Source: Marinicauda salina (GTDB lineage: Bacteria > Pseudomonadota > Alphaproteobacteria > Caulobacterales > Maricaulaceae). Taken from it: a stretch of DNA of 64,000 bases. Numbering within the stretch: position 1 is the stretch's first letter; every line of letters starts with the position of its first letter. Shown here piece after piece: positions 1 to 8,686 of the stretch. The stretch lies in contig NZ_QEXV01000003.1 of assembly GCF_003122085.1 (NCBI RefSeq), forward strand, positions 561,001 to 625,000, in the 5' to 3' direction. Made by a program: the position numbers and the translations under genes. The notes beneath the pieces are model-generated. The model was given only the letters and a program-made list of their open reading frames with translations, made no database searches and was not told the origin of the DNA.

Positions 1-1060
1 CGGCCGCCCGCGGCTTGCCGCGGACGAGAATGTCCAGCGCCTGGCCCGGCTCGGCGAGGTCGGCGCGGACATAGCCCATCGCGACCGGTCCGCCCAGCGT
101 CGGCCCGAATCCGCCCGAGGTGACGACTCCGACGGTCTCGCCCTCATGGACGATCTCCGAGCCCTCGCGCGCGGGCGCGCGATCATTGAGCGCCAGGCCG
201 ACGCGCTTGCGCTCCGGCCCGTCCGCGATCTGCTTGAGGATGCGCCGCGCGCCGGGAAAGTCGGCGCGCTCGCGGCGGGACTTCGCGATCGCCCAGGCGA
301 GCGCGGCCTCGACCGGCGTCGTGGTCTCGTCCATGTCGTGGCCGTAGAGGCAGAGCCCGGCCTCCAGGCGCAGCGTGTCGCGCGCGCCCAGGCCGATCGG
401 CGCGACCCGCTCGTCGGACAGGAGAAGACGCGCGATCTCCTCGGCCTTGTCGGCGGGCGTCGAGATCTCGAAGCCGTCCTCGCCGGTATAGCCCGAGCGC
501 GAGATCATCACGTCGGCGCCGGCGAGTTCGAACCAGCCCGCCTGCATGAACTTGAGCTCCGTCGCGCCCGCGCACAGCGGCTCGAGCGCCGCAGCGGCCT
601 CGGGGCCCTGCAGCGCCAGCAGCGCCCGGTCGGGCAACTCGACGAGTTCGGCGCGCCGGCCGAACCGGTCGCGCATGTAGGCGAAATCCGATCCCTTCAC
701 GGCGGCGTTGACGACGATGAACAGGCCCTCGTCGTCGGGACGGGAGACCATGAAGTCGTCCTTGATCCCGCCTTCCTCGTTCAGCAGCAGCGTGTATTTC
801 TGGCGGCCCGGCTGCAGCTTCTCCAGGTCGGCGGTGATCAGCGCCTCCAGGGCCCCGACATCACCGGTCACGCGCGCCTGGCCCATGTGGGAGACGTCGA
901 ACAGCCCGGCGCGTTCGCGCACCTGCTTGTGCTCGGCCAGCACGCCCTCGAACTGGACGGGCATCTCGTAACCGGCGAACGGAACCATGCGCGCGCCCAG
1001 CTCGACATGGAGCGCGTAGAGCGGCGTGCGGCTCAGCGGAGTGTCCTGGGTGTCGGCCAT
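1..1060 (-). CDS. gcvT: Aminomethyltransferase GcvT (glycine cleavage T protein), 3' end outside window
   Basis: T protein of the glycine cleavage system. It takes the methylamine-derived C1 unit from the lipoyl H protein and passes it to tetrahydrofolate in the cytoplasm. The minus strand translates without a stop from ATG at 1060 to the window edge, giving 353 residues of a family usually near 370. Recognisable segments are FDVSHMGQ near residue 50, ALLALQGPEA mid-protein, SRSGYTGEDGFEI, and GLGARDTLRLEAGLCLYG. Only the C-terminal tail is missing. The 5' region carries a tandem glycine riboswitch, which independently supports the assignment and predicts glycine control. gcvH and gcvP would be expected downstream, beyond position 1. 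Confidence 0.95.
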   Translation of the reverse strand, partial: MADTQDTPLSRTPLYALHVELGARMVPFAGYEMPVQFEGVLAEHKQVRERAGLFDVSHMGQARVTGDVGALEALITADLEKLQPGRQKYTLLLNEEGGIKDDFMVSRPDDEGLFIVVNAAVKGSDFAYMRDRFGRRAELVELPDRALLALQGPEAAAALEPLCAGATELKFMQAGWFELAGADVMISRSGYTGEDGFEISTPADKAEEIARLLLSDERVAPIGLGARDTLRLEAGLCLYGHDMDETTTPVEAALAWAIAKSRRERADFPGARRILKQIADGPERKRVGLALNDRAPAREGSEIVHEGETVGVVTSGGFGPTLGGPVAMGYVRADLAEPGQALDILVRGKPRAA

Positions 1061-1114
1061 CGATCGTCCCTGGCGAGCGCTTGTCTTCGACGGTCTCCGC
1101 CTGGAGAACCGCCA

Positions 1115-1322
1115 TCGCGCCCCCGCTGTCTCGACGACCTGAGAGATTGGGCGGCCGGGGACGTCGCCGCCCGCGCCGCTTGCTCCTTCGGTGGAATGGC
1201 GATCGAAATCGCCATCCGCTTTCCAGCGTCGGCCTGTTCCCGCGGTCCCTTAGCCTGAGCGTTTCCGGGGCGGTTGCGCCTTCGGCGCCGGCGTCTTCGG
1301 CCGGTCTCTCCCGCGGGGGCCT
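1115..1322 (-). promoter_or_regulatory. Tandem glycine riboswitch upstream of gcvT
   Basis: On the minus strand two consecutive glycine aptamers can be read. Aptamer 1 has GGGAGAGA near 1312-1305, GCCGAAGGCGCAA at 1287-1275, and CTCAGGC followed by AAGGGACCG at about 1259-1242. Aptamer 2 has CTGGAAAGCGG at 1226-1216, CACCGAAGGAGCAA at 1193-1180, AATCTCTCAGGT at 1148-1137 and GACAGCGGGGGCG at 1130-1118. These are the conserved cores of the gcvT RNA motif, joined by a short linker. The second aptamer ends about 57 bases before the gcvT ATG, which leaves room for an expression platform. In this family glycine binding usually turns on glycine cleavage genes; the direction of control here is inferred. 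Confidence 0.93.
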
Positions 1323-1422
1323 CTATGTACCGACTCGCTCGCCGCATGGCGCGCGCTTCGGTGGCGCCACACTACTTTCGAGGCGGCGTCTGTCAATCGC
1401 GCCGACGCACCGGCGCGAGGCG

Positions 1423-1992
1423 TCAGCCGCCCTGCCCGGCGTCCACGCGGAAGCGCAGACCGGAGCGGTTGAACTCCAGCTGCTCGTCGGTCAGCTCGAA
1501 ACCGACGATGATCTCGAAATTGGCGCCCGACGTGTCGGCCTCGGCCCGCGGTATCCGGATCGAGTCGAACTCCTCGGTGACCAGCACGCGATCCTCGTCG
1601 CGGTCGAAACGCACGGTGATCGGGAAGACCTGCTTGTCGATGACCGCGGTGTCGCGGCGCGTCACGGTGACGAAGTAGTTGTAGGTGTGCTCGCGGCCCT
1701 CCGCGGCGGGGCCGCGGCCGAAGGCGAAGCGGATCGCCATCGACACGTCGATCGGCGACGCCTGGCGGTCGGTGTAGCGGCAGCGGCTCGCGACATCGAG
1801 AATCTCGCCGGTGAAGCCGACATTCTCGAACACGGGGTCGTCGCCCTCGATCTCGACGAGCCTGTGGGCGTCATACAGGGACAGCGCATTCGGGCACGGG
1901 CCGGGGTTGGGCTCGGGCGAACCCAGCGTGTCCCGGACGGTCTGGCATCCGGTCAGCGCGAGCGCGGCGGCGAGACAGGCGGCGAGACGCAT
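1423..1992 (-). CDS. Predicted outer-membrane/periplasmic lipoprotein, function unknown
   Basis: A 189-residue protein opening with a lipoprotein signal (MRLAACLAAALALTGC), so the mature protein would begin at Cys16 and be lipidated. The start at 1992 is preferred over an upstream in-frame ATG because it places the signal sequence at the N-terminus and has GAGGGG just upstream. The mature part is acidic and beta-rich with no motif I can name. It is transcribed toward gcvT but separated from it by the riboswitch leader, so the two are probably not one message. It is divergent from ispH. Similar proteins in alphaproteobacteria are annotated only as hypothetical lipoproteins. Confidence 0.75.
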   Translation of the reverse strand: MRLAACLAAALALTGCQTVRDTLGSPEPNPGPCPNALSLYDAHRLVEIEGDDPVFENVGFTGEILDVASRCRYTDRQASPIDVSMAIRFAFGRGPAAEGREHTYNYFVTVTRRDTAVIDKQVFPITVRFDRDEDRVLVTEEFDSIRIPRAEADTSGANFEIIVGFELTDEQLEFNRSGLRFRVDAGQGG

Positions 1993-2127
1993 GAAGAATC
2001 CCCTCGAAGGCGCAGCTGCGAGCCGGCGGCCCCGCGCCCTTGCGGGCCGGGCCGGCTCTGTTACATCGTCTCTACGACGCGTGTAGATAAAGGGCAATGA
2101 CGCGCCGCCGGCGACGTCGAGGAATCC

Positions 2128-3072
2128 ATGACCGCCTCACCCGAGCTGACCGTGCTGCTGGCCGCCCCGCGCGGCTTCTGCGCCGGCGTGGATCGCGCCA
2201 TCCAGATCGTCGAGCGCGCGCTCGAACGCTACGGGGCGCCGGTCTATGTCCGCCACGAGATCGTCCACAACCGGCACGTCGTGAACCGCCTCGAGGCGAT
2301 GGGCGCGGTGTTCGTCAAGGAGCTCGACGAGTGCCCGCAGGACCGGCCGGTGGTGTTCTCCGCCCACGGCGTGCCCCAGCGCGTGCCCGACGAGGCCGAG
2401 CGCCGGGGCATGCTCTATGTGGATGCGACCTGTCCGCTGGTCTCGAAGGTCCATGTCGAAGCCCAGCGCCAGCACCGCGCCGGCAAGGAGATCGTGCTGA
2501 TCGGCCACGCCGGCCATCCCGAGGTGATCGGCACGATGGGCCAGTTGCCCGAAGGCGCGATCCATCTCGTCGAGACCGTCACCGACGCCGAGGCGTTCGA
2601 GCCGCGGGATCCGGAAAACATCGCCTTCGTCACGCAGACGACGCTGTCGGTCGACGACACGGCGGCCATCGTCGACGTCCTGCAGCGGCGCTTCCCCGCG
2701 ATCGCGGCGCCGCACAAGGAGGACATCTGCTACGCGACGACCAATCGCCAGGCGGCGGTGAAGGCGATGGCGCCGCGCGCCGACCTGGTGCTCGTCGTCG
2801 GGGCGAAGAACTCGTCGAACTCGGTGCGTCTCGTCGAAGTCGCGAGGCACGCCGGCGCCGGCGCGGCGCATCTCGTCGGCAAGGCCGACGACGTCGACTG
2901 GTCCTGGTTCGAGGGCGTGGAGACGATCGGCGTCACGGCGGGCGCCTCCGCGCCGGAGGAACTCGTCGAGGACCTGCTCGCCGCGATCGCGCAGCGCCGC
3001 GGCGTGCGCGTCGAAGAGGTCCGCGTCGCCGACGAGGACGTGGTGTTCAAGCTGCCGCGGGAAGTGGCGTGA
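2128..3072 (+). CDS. ispH: 4-hydroxy-3-methylbut-2-enyl diphosphate reductase IspH
   Basis: Last step of the non-mevalonate isoprenoid pathway: reduces HMBPP to IPP and DMAPP with a [4Fe-4S] cluster. The 314-residue length is typical. The three cluster cysteines are visible at C18 (GFCAG), C102 (ATCPL) and C201 ([11 protein letters not shown]). Substrate-binding histidines are also in place, for example H47 in EIVHN, H80 in FSAHGV and H130 in GHAGHPE. The start at 2128 gives the usual short N-terminus before the PRGFCAG motif. It is followed 64 bp later by rnhA on the same strand. Confidence 0.97.
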   Translation: MTASPELTVLLAAPRGFCAGVDRAIQIVERALERYGAPVYVRHEIVHNRHVVNRLEAMGAVFVKELDECPQDRPVVFSAHGVPQRVPDEAERRGMLYVDATCPLVSKVHVEAQRQHRAGKEIVLIGHAGHPEVIGTMGQLPEGAIHLVETVTDAEAFEPRDPENIAFVTQTTLSVDDTAAIVDVLQRRFPAIAAPHKEDICYATTNRQAAVKAMAPRADLVLVVGAKNSSNSVRLVEVARHAGAGAAHLVGKADDVDWSWFEGVETIGVTAGASAPEELVEDLLAAIAQRRGVRVEEVRVADEDVVFKLPREVA

Positions 3073-3136
3073 ACCGCGCGCCGAAAAGCGCGGCGCCGGA
3101 ACGGGTCGAGGCGTTCAACGCTCGCACTCTCGTCTC

Positions 3137-3586
3137 GTGACCGATCTCGTCACCATCCACACCGACGGGGCCTGCTCGGGCAATCCCGGCCCGGGCGGCT
3201 GGGGCGCCGTGCTCGAGTGGAAGGGCCATGAGCGCGAGATCTCCGGCGCCGAGCCGGAGACCACCAACAACCGGATGGAGCTGATGGCCGCGATCCGCGC
3301 GCTGGAGACGCTCAAGCGGCCCTCGAAGGTGCGCATCGTCACCGACAGCGTCTATGTGCGCGACGGCGTGACCCGCTGGATCCACGGCTGGAAGAAGAAT
3401 GGCTGGCGCACCAGCGCGAAGAAGCCGGTCAAGAACGAGGATCTCTGGCGCCGGCTCGACGAGGCCGCCGCGCGCCACGACGTCAGCTGGGAATGGATCA
3501 AGGGCCACGCCGGCCACCCGGAGAACGAGCGCGCCGATGCGCTGGCCCGCGAGGCGATCCGGACGCTGCGCGAGGGCGAGGCCTGA
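3137..3586 (+). CDS. rnhA: Ribonuclease HI
   Basis: Cleaves the RNA strand of RNA/DNA hybrids. The 149-residue protein has the complete RNase H fold: [10 protein letters not shown] with the first catalytic Asp at residue 10, the NNRMELMA motif with the catalytic Glu, the IVTDSVYV strand with the second Asp, and the C-terminal [12 protein letters not shown] segment with the last metal-binding Asp. It starts with GTG at 3137; no better in-frame start precedes the conserved first strand. It follows ispH closely and ends 4 bp before the convergent peroxiredoxin stop. Confidence 0.96.
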   Translation: MTDLVTIHTDGACSGNPGPGGWGAVLEWKGHEREISGAEPETTNNRMELMAAIRALETLKRPSKVRIVTDSVYVRDGVTRWIHGWKKNGWRTSAKKPVKNEDLWRRLDEAAARHDVSWEWIKGHAGHPENERADALAREAIRTLREGEA

Positions 3587-3590
3587 ACGC

Positions 3591-4073
3591 CTAGAGCTCC
3601 GCGAGCACGTGCTCGGCCGACGAGACCTGGAAGTCGCCCGGCTCCTCGACCCAGAGCTTCTCGACCTTGCCGTCCTTCACGAGCATGGCGTAGCGCTGCG
3701 AGCGAAGCCCCATGCCGAATTTCGACCCGTCCATGTCGAGACCGACCGCGCGGGCGAAATCGCCGTTGCCGTCGGCGAGCATCATCACCTGGTCGCCCGC
3801 GCCCTGGTCGCGGCCCCAGGCGTCCATGACGAAGACGTCGTTGACCGACGTGCAGGCGATGCGGTCGACGCCCTTCGCCTTCAGCTCGGCGGCCTGCTTG
3901 ACGAAGCCGGGCAGGTGCTGGGCCGAACACGTCGGGGTGAACGCGCCGGGGACGGCGAACAGCGCGACGGTGCGCCCGGCGAACACGTCGTCGGTCGACA
4001 CCGGCGACGGGCCGTCCGGCGTCATGGTCATGAAGGTCGCTTCGGGGAGCGCGTCGCCTTGCTTGATGGTCAT
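3591..4073 (-). CDS. Peroxiredoxin, Prx5 (redoxin) type
   Basis: A thiol peroxidase that reduces hydrogen peroxide or organic hydroperoxides. The 160-residue protein matches the Prx5 subfamily: PGAFTPTCS carries the peroxidatic Cys49 in the expected PxxxTxxC context, with a further Cys74 in RIACTSVND. The segment LRSQRYAMLVKDGKVEKLWVEEPG near the C-terminus is typical of glutaredoxin-dependent bacterial Prx5 proteins. The reductant is not encoded nearby. The gene is convergent with rnhA and divergent from yqgE. Confidence 0.93.
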   Translation of the reverse strand: MTIKQGDALPEATFMTMTPDGPSPVSTDDVFAGRTVALFAVPGAFTPTCSAQHLPGFVKQAAELKAKGVDRIACTSVNDVFVMDAWGRDQGAGDQVMMLADGNGDFARAVGLDMDGSKFGMGLRSQRYAMLVKDGKVEKLWVEEPGDFQVSSAEHVLAEL

Positions 4074-4204
4074 CGTCGGGGCCTCCGTATCGAGGGGCGA
4101 ATGGATGATGGACCTCAGTTAGTCCCGCGGACCGGGCGCGGCAAGCCGCCGCTCACGGCGCCGGGCGCTGGACACGGGCGCGGGTTTTCCATGAAGCTCG
4201 CGCC

Positions 4205-4789
4205 ATGACCGACGCACCCGCGGCTTCCGACGACGGTTATCTCCAGGGCCGGCTGCTGATCGCGAGCCCCGTGATCGGCGATCCGCGCTTCGACCGGAGC
4301 GTGGTCTTCATGTGCGCCCACGGCGAGGACCACGCCATGGGCATCATCGTCAACCGCCCGATGGGCCGGCTGCGCCTGCCCGAGCTGTTCGAGCAGCTCG
4401 AGGTGAAGTGCGAGATCCAGGTTCCCGATCGCGCCGTGCTCGATGGCGGCCCCGTCGACCGGGACCGGGGTTTCGTCCTGCACTCCGACGATTTCCGCAG
4501 CGACGAGGGCACCCTGCCGGTCGGCGAGGGCATCGGGCTGACCGCGACGAAGGAGATCCTCGAGGCGATGGCGTCGTCGCGGGCGCCGCAGCGCTCGACG
4601 CTGGCGCTGGGCTACGCCGGCTGGGAAGCGGGACAGCTGGAAGAAGAGATCCAGGCCAACGCCTGGCTGGTCGCCGAAGCCGACGACGAGCTCGTGTTCG
4701 GCGAGGATTACGACGCCAAGTGGACGAAGGCGCTGCGCAAGCTCGGCGTCACCCCGGAATTCCTGACCGGCGCGTCGGGACGCGCCTGA
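4205..4789 (+). CDS. YqgE/AlgH family protein (DUF179)
   Basis: A 194-residue DUF179 protein. The family signature is clear: an opening GYLQGRLLIASPVIGDPRF, then VVFMCAHGEDHAMGIIVNRP, the LDGGPVDRDRGFVLHS block and the GYAGWEAGQLEEEI block. AlgH was linked to alginate regulation in Pseudomonas, but the biochemical role of the family is unsettled, so no specific function is claimed. It is a monocistronic-looking gene, divergent from the peroxiredoxin and convergent with the EAL gene, whose stop lies 4 bp beyond its own. Confidence 0.93.
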   Translation: MTDAPAASDDGYLQGRLLIASPVIGDPRFDRSVVFMCAHGEDHAMGIIVNRPMGRLRLPELFEQLEVKCEIQVPDRAVLDGGPVDRDRGFVLHSDDFRSDEGTLPVGEGIGLTATKEILEAMASSRAPQRSTLALGYAGWEAGQLEEEIQANAWLVAEADDELVFGEDYDAKWTKALRKLGVTPEFLTGASGRA

Positions 4790-4793
4790 CCCG

Positions 4794-5942
4794 TCACGCC
4801 GGCGGACCGAAGCGCCCGGCCAGCCCGTCGCGAACTGTCTCGGCGGCCGCTTCGGGCGGCAGCGCGCCGGCGTAGTGGAAACCCTGCGCGGCGTCGCAGC
4901 CGGCCTCGGCGACCAGATCGGCCATCTCCGCGGTCTCCACGCCCTCGGCGATCGTAGCCATGCCCAGGTTGCGCGCGAGCTTCACCACCGAGGCGACGAT
5001 CTTCATCGCGGATGGATCGGCGATCATCGCGCGCACGAAATACTGGTCGACCTTCACCACGTCGAAGGGGAAGCGGTCGAGGCGGGCCAGCGAGGAATAG
5101 CCCGTGCCGAAATCGTCGAGCGCCAGCCCGACGCCGGCCGCGCGCAGGGCGTGCAGAACCTCGGCGCAGGCGTCGGGATCGCGCATGACCTCGGTCTCGT
5201 TGATCTCGAGGCGGAACGCCCCGCGCGCCAGCTCCGCACCGCGAACCGCGCCGATGAGCGCGTCGGCGAATCCGGGCGCGGTGAGTTCGCCCGCCGTGGC
5301 GTTCGCCGAGACGGTGAGCGCCCGCCCCGCTTCATACGCCGCCCGCCACGCCGAAAGGTCGTGGATCGCGGCGCGGCGCACCTGCTCGCCGATACCGCCC
5401 ACGAGGTCGAGATCGATGGCGAGGTCGAAGAAGTCGTCCGGTCCGAGCACGCCCTCGCCCGGCCGGCGCCAGCGCGCCAGCGCCTCGAAACCGATGAGGC
5501 GCTCGCTCGCCAGCGCGACGATCGGCTGATGATAGGCGAGCACATCGCCTGCATCGACGGCCGCGGCGAGCGCGGCCTCGCGCTCGAGACGGCCCCGGCC
5601 GCCATCCGGGTCGGCGCCGGCGGGCGTGACCAGGCCGCGCCAGACCGCGTCGCTCGCCCCGCCGATCAGGCGCGCATAGCGGACGCGATGGTCGTCGCCG
5701 ACGATCCGGATCCGCGCGTCGCACCGGCGTCCGTCCGCCATCGCGTCGAGCACGTCGCGATCGGCCGGGGCGACCGCCGCGCGCAGCGCCTCGAGCGACG
5801 GGCCTTGCGCGCATCGCGCCAGGCCGAGCGTTCCCGCCTCGCCACTGAGCGCGAGCCGGGCTGAGCGGAGATCCAGCGAAACGGCCACCGCGCCGGCGGC
5901 GCGGACGGCGGCGGCGAACGGCGCGTCGTCGGGATCGCTCAC
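4794..5942 (-). CDS. EAL-domain cyclic-di-GMP phosphodiesterase
   Basis: A predicted c-di-GMP-degrading enzyme. After about 130 residues with no named domain (possibly a PAS-like fold), an EAL domain fills the rest. Catalytic residues look intact: FEALARW, SANATAG (Asn), EINETEV (Glu), LDDFGTGYSSL (the DDFG metal site), VKVDQ (Lys), AEGVET (Glu) and AQGFHY (Gln). There is no GGDEF partner domain, so pure hydrolase activity is expected. I chose GTG at 5942, which overlaps the GNAT stop as GTGA. A longer start at 5990 would overlap that gene by 52 bp. No membrane segment is seen. It is the last gene of the long minus-strand run that begins at coxB. Confidence 0.9.
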   Translation of the reverse strand: MSDPDDAPFAAAVRAAGAVAVSLDLRSARLALSGEAGTLGLARCAQGPSLEALRAAVAPADRDVLDAMADGRRCDARIRIVGDDHRVRYARLIGGASDAVWRGLVTPAGADPDGGRGRLEREAALAAAVDAGDVLAYHQPIVALASERLIGFEALARWRRPGEGVLGPDDFFDLAIDLDLVGGIGEQVRRAAIHDLSAWRAAYEAGRALTVSANATAGELTAPGFADALIGAVRGAELARGAFRLEINETEVMRDPDACAEVLHALRAAGVGLALDDFGTGYSSLARLDRFPFDVVKVDQYFVRAMIADPSAMKIVASVVKLARNLGMATIAEGVETAEMADLVAEAGCDAAQGFHYAGALPPEAAAETVRDGLAGRFGPPA

Positions 5943-6526
5943 CGGATCGGGTCGTCCTTGAGAATCGCGAATTTCAGGTGATCGCGCCATTCCCCGTCGA
6001 TCTTGAGATAGCGGCGCGCGAAGCCTTCCGGCGTGAATCCGACCGACAGAAGCAGCCGGCGCGAGGGCTCGTTCTCGGGCCGGGTCGCAGCCTCGACCCG
6101 GTTCAGGTGCAGCGGGCCGAAGGCGAAGGACAGCACGCGGCGCACGGCCGCGCGCGCATGGCCGCGCCGGACATAAGGCTGGCCGATCCAGTAGCCGAGA
6201 TCAGCCGACTGCAGCACGCCGCGGCGGACATTGTTGAGATTGCACGCCCCGAGCATGACGTCGTCGGCGGCGCGGAAGACGAAGAAGGGATATCCCTGCC
6301 CGGACTCGATATCGGCGTGGTAGCGGCGCAGGCGGCGCTTGAACGCGGCGCGCGTCAGCTCGTCGTCGGCCCAGGCCGGCTCCCACTTCTCGGTATGCGC
6401 CCGGCTCGCCGAGCGCAGCTTGGCCCAGGCCTCGTAATCGTCGAGCGAAGGATGGCGCAGGCGGACGCCCTCGCCCATCAATACGGTTTCAAGCGCCTCG
6501 TCCCGCCACAGCGCCACGCCGGTCAC
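5939..6526 (-). CDS. GNAT acetyltransferase, RimJ/RimL-like
   Basis: A 195-residue GCN5-related N-acetyltransferase of the ribosomal-protein-alanine acetyltransferase type. It has an N-terminal VRLRHPSLDDYEAW strand, the acetyl-CoA pyrophosphate loop variant GQPYVRRGHARAA, and the LNRVEAATRPENEPSRRLL motif typical of RimJ-like enzymes acting on protein N-termini or small amines. It starts with GTG at 6526, with GAGGG five bases upstream. An ATG at 6478 is possible but has less support. It overlaps the EAL gene by four bases. The substrate cannot be deduced. Confidence 0.88.
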   Translation of the reverse strand: MTGVALWRDEALETVLMGEGVRLRHPSLDDYEAWAKLRSASRAHTEKWEPAWADDELTRAAFKRRLRRYHADIESGQGYPFFVFRAADDVMLGACNLNNVRRGVLQSADLGYWIGQPYVRRGHARAAVRRVLSFAFGPLHLNRVEAATRPENEPSRRLLLSVGFTPEGFARRYLKIDGEWRDHLKFAILKDDPIR

Positions 6527-6593
6527 CTTTCCCTCTTGGTGTGCGCAATACGAGTAGACGCCCGTCGACCCGTCGCATCAAGGGATAGCATGC

Positions 6594-7289
6594 TCACTCT
6601 TTCCGGCGCGTGAATACCAGCCGGCCCCGCGACATGTGCAGCGCCAAATAGACCGCGACCAGCGCACCGGCGAGGCCGAACCAGGTGATCGCGTAACCGA
6701 AATGGCGCGCCGGCGGCGTCTGCGCCAGGCGCGGGGGCAGCGCGCCGTGATCGGTCACCAACCAGCCCTCCTCCCACAGCGTCCCCGGTTCGAGCTGCAG
6801 GACCGCCTCCATGGCTGCGGCGTCGAAGCCGTAGAAGCGGAGGGTTTCGGGATCGCGCTCGGGCGTGAACGCACCCGGTTCGGTCGGGCGCTCCAGGACC
6901 ATGGGGCCCTCGTGAAACTCCGTCATGCGAGTCTCGCCGTGCGGCAGGAAGCCGGCTTCGGTCAGAACACGGAGATCGCCGGCGCAATCGCCCACGCGGG
7001 CGTTCTGGAAGACCCGCCAGCCGGGCGCGCCGTCCGGATTGCGGCCATAGACCATCACGATCGACCCCGAAGCGGGATCCGGACGTTCAACGCGGCGGCT
7101 GAATGGATCGGGGCGTCCGCAATAGGCCTGGTCCAGCGAGACGGGCGCCTCGCCCTGCCGAGCCCGCCAGCGCTCGATCTCGGCCTGCTTCCAGTCCATC
7201 CGGTCGAGCTGCCAGACGCCGAGCGCGACGAGCAGGGCCAGCGCGGGCGCCGCGAGCACCGTCAGGAGCGGGAGCGGGCGAAATCTCAT
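6594..7289 (-). CDS. SURF1 family cytochrome c oxidase assembly protein
   Basis: A 231-residue membrane protein involved in inserting heme a into subunit I of aa3 oxidases. It has the SURF1 layout: an N-terminal transmembrane helix (residues about 8-25) followed by GVWQLDRMDWKQ, a periplasmic domain, and a second helix near residues 205-222 ending in a positively charged tail. It lies at the downstream end of the cytochrome oxidase operon, where surf1 genes commonly sit. The spacing to DUF983 is 23 bp. Confidence 0.93.
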   Translation of the reverse strand: MRFRPLPLLTVLAAPALALLVALGVWQLDRMDWKQAEIERWRARQGEAPVSLDQAYCGRPDPFSRRVERPDPASGSIVMVYGRNPDGAPGWRVFQNARVGDCAGDLRVLTEAGFLPHGETRMTEFHEGPMVLERPTEPGAFTPERDPETLRFYGFDAAAMEAVLQLEPGTLWEEGWLVTDHGALPPRLAQTPPARHFGYAITWFGLAGALVAVYLALHMSRGRLVFTRRKE

Positions 7290-7312
7290 GACCGGGATTC
7301 GATCCGGACGCG

Positions 7313-7684
7313 CTAGCGGTCCGGGTCCTCGTCGAGGCGCGCCTCTTCGGCGTCATGCTTGTACTGCAGCGCGAACAGCGTCGCCTTGAACGGGCGCAGA
7401 AAGAGCAGGCACAGCGCGGTGGCCAGCGGCAGCCAGAGCAGGAGGTGAACCCAGATCGGCGGCGCGACGGCGAGCTCCAGTGCAAGCGCCAGCGGCACCA
7501 CGATGAAGCCCACCAGGAACATGATGAAGACGGCCGGACCGTCGCCGGCGTCCTCCCTGGAAAAGTCCAGCCCGCAGGCCTCGCACTCGTCGGCGATCTC
7601 CAGAAAGCCGTCGAAGAGCGGCCCTTCCCCGCAGCGCGGACAGCGTCCGCGCAAACCGGCGAAGAAGGGGTTCACATCGGTCAT
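7313..7684 (-). CDS. DUF983 zinc-ribbon membrane protein
   Basis: A 123-residue protein with two CxxC knuckles, RCPRC at Cys15/18 and ECEACG at Cys34/37, followed by two hydrophobic helices (about residues 50-70 and 77-97) and an acidic tail. This is the DUF983 family, repeatedly found in alphaproteobacterial cox operons between ctaE and surf1. A role in metal or oxidase assembly is suggested by context only. The stop of ctaE lies three bases upstream. Confidence 0.93.
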   Translation of the reverse strand: MTDVNPFFAGLRGRCPRCGEGPLFDGFLEIADECEACGLDFSREDAGDGPAVFIMFLVGFIVVPLALALELAVAPPIWVHLLLWLPLATALCLLFLRPFKATLFALQYKHDAEEARLDEDPDR

Positions 7685-7687
7685 CGG

Positions 7688-8575
7688 CTAGTGGCCGGGC
7701 CCCGCGAAAGCGACGTAGACGAAGGCGAACAGGAACAGCCACACGACGTCGACGAAGTGCCAGTACCAGGCCGCCGCCTCGAAGCCGAAATGCTTCTGCG
7801 GCGTGAATCCGCCGGCGAGCAGACGCAGCAGACATACGGTCAGGAAGATCGTCCCGATGATCACGTGCGCGCCGTGGAAGCCGGTCGCCATGAAGAAGGA
7901 CGCGCCGTAAAGATTGCCGCCGAAGCTGAAGTGGGCGTGGGCGTACTCGTAGGCCTGCACGCAGCTGAAGGTGACGCCGAGCAGGATCGTGATCAGCAGG
8001 CCCAGCTTGGCGCCCTTGCGGTCGCCGTGCTGCAGCGCGTGGTGCGCCCACGTCACCGTCGTGCCCGACAGCAGCAGGATCATCGTATTGATGAGCGGCA
8101 GGTGGAAGGGATCGAACGTCTCGATGCCCGGCGGCGGCCAGGTCTCCCAGCCGGAGAAGTCCACCCCGATCGCCTCGCCGGTCCAGCTCGCGCCGGCGCG
8201 GGCTTCGTGGAACAGCGCGGCTTCGAAGAACACCCAGAACCAGGCGACGAAGAACATCACCTCGGACAGAATGAACAGGATCATCCCGTAGCGCAGGCCG
8301 ATATCGACCACCGGGGTATGATCGCCCTGGTTGGCTTCCTTGATGACGTCGCCCCACCAGCCGATCATCGTGTAGGCGACGATCAGCCCGCCGAGGATCA
8401 GCACGTAAGGCGACCCCTGGCCGAGGATCGCGCCCAGCGCGCCGTCGCCGCCGGACAGGCCCTTCATGAAGACGACCAAGCCGAAAGCGAGAACGAACGC
8501 TCCGACCGAGCCGACGAACGGCCACGGACTCGGGTCGACGAGGTGGTAATCGTGTTTGACGGCTCCGCCAGCCAT
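7688..8575 (-). CDS. ctaE: Cytochrome c oxidase subunit III
   Basis: Core membrane subunit of the aa3 oxidase. The 295-residue protein shows the seven-helix pattern and family motifs: HDYHLVDPSPWP at the N-terminus, WWGDVIKEA, the RYGMILFILSEVMFF helix with its conserved Glu, AHHALQHGD, the FYHGAHV-type motif as TGFHGAHVIIG, and WYWHFVDVVWLFLF at the C-terminus. A 111 bp gap separates it from ctaG upstream. I see no convincing gene or hairpin in that gap, so a secondary promoter there is possible but not shown. Confidence 0.97.
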   Translation of the reverse strand: MAGGAVKHDYHLVDPSPWPFVGSVGAFVLAFGLVVFMKGLSGGDGALGAILGQGSPYVLILGGLIVAYTMIGWWGDVIKEANQGDHTPVVDIGLRYGMILFILSEVMFFVAWFWVFFEAALFHEARAGASWTGEAIGVDFSGWETWPPPGIETFDPFHLPLINTMILLLSGTTVTWAHHALQHGDRKGAKLGLLITILLGVTFSCVQAYEYAHAHFSFGGNLYGASFFMATGFHGAHVIIGTIFLTVCLLRLLAGGFTPQKHFGFEAAAWYWHFVDVVWLFLFAFVYVAFAGPGH

Positions 8576-8686
8576 GCTCTTCTCCTGAAAAGTCCCTTCC
8601 CCGGGCGGGTCAGCCTGCAGCTATAGCTCCCGCCTCACGGCGTCGCAACGGTCGACGCTGCGCCGCGAGAGCGCAGCCCGGTCCGC

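Noticed and set aside
1081-2100. Plus-strand open frame over the gcvT leader
   Set aside because: The region is a glycine riboswitch and a lipoprotein gene on the minus strand; the frame has no recognisable protein features.
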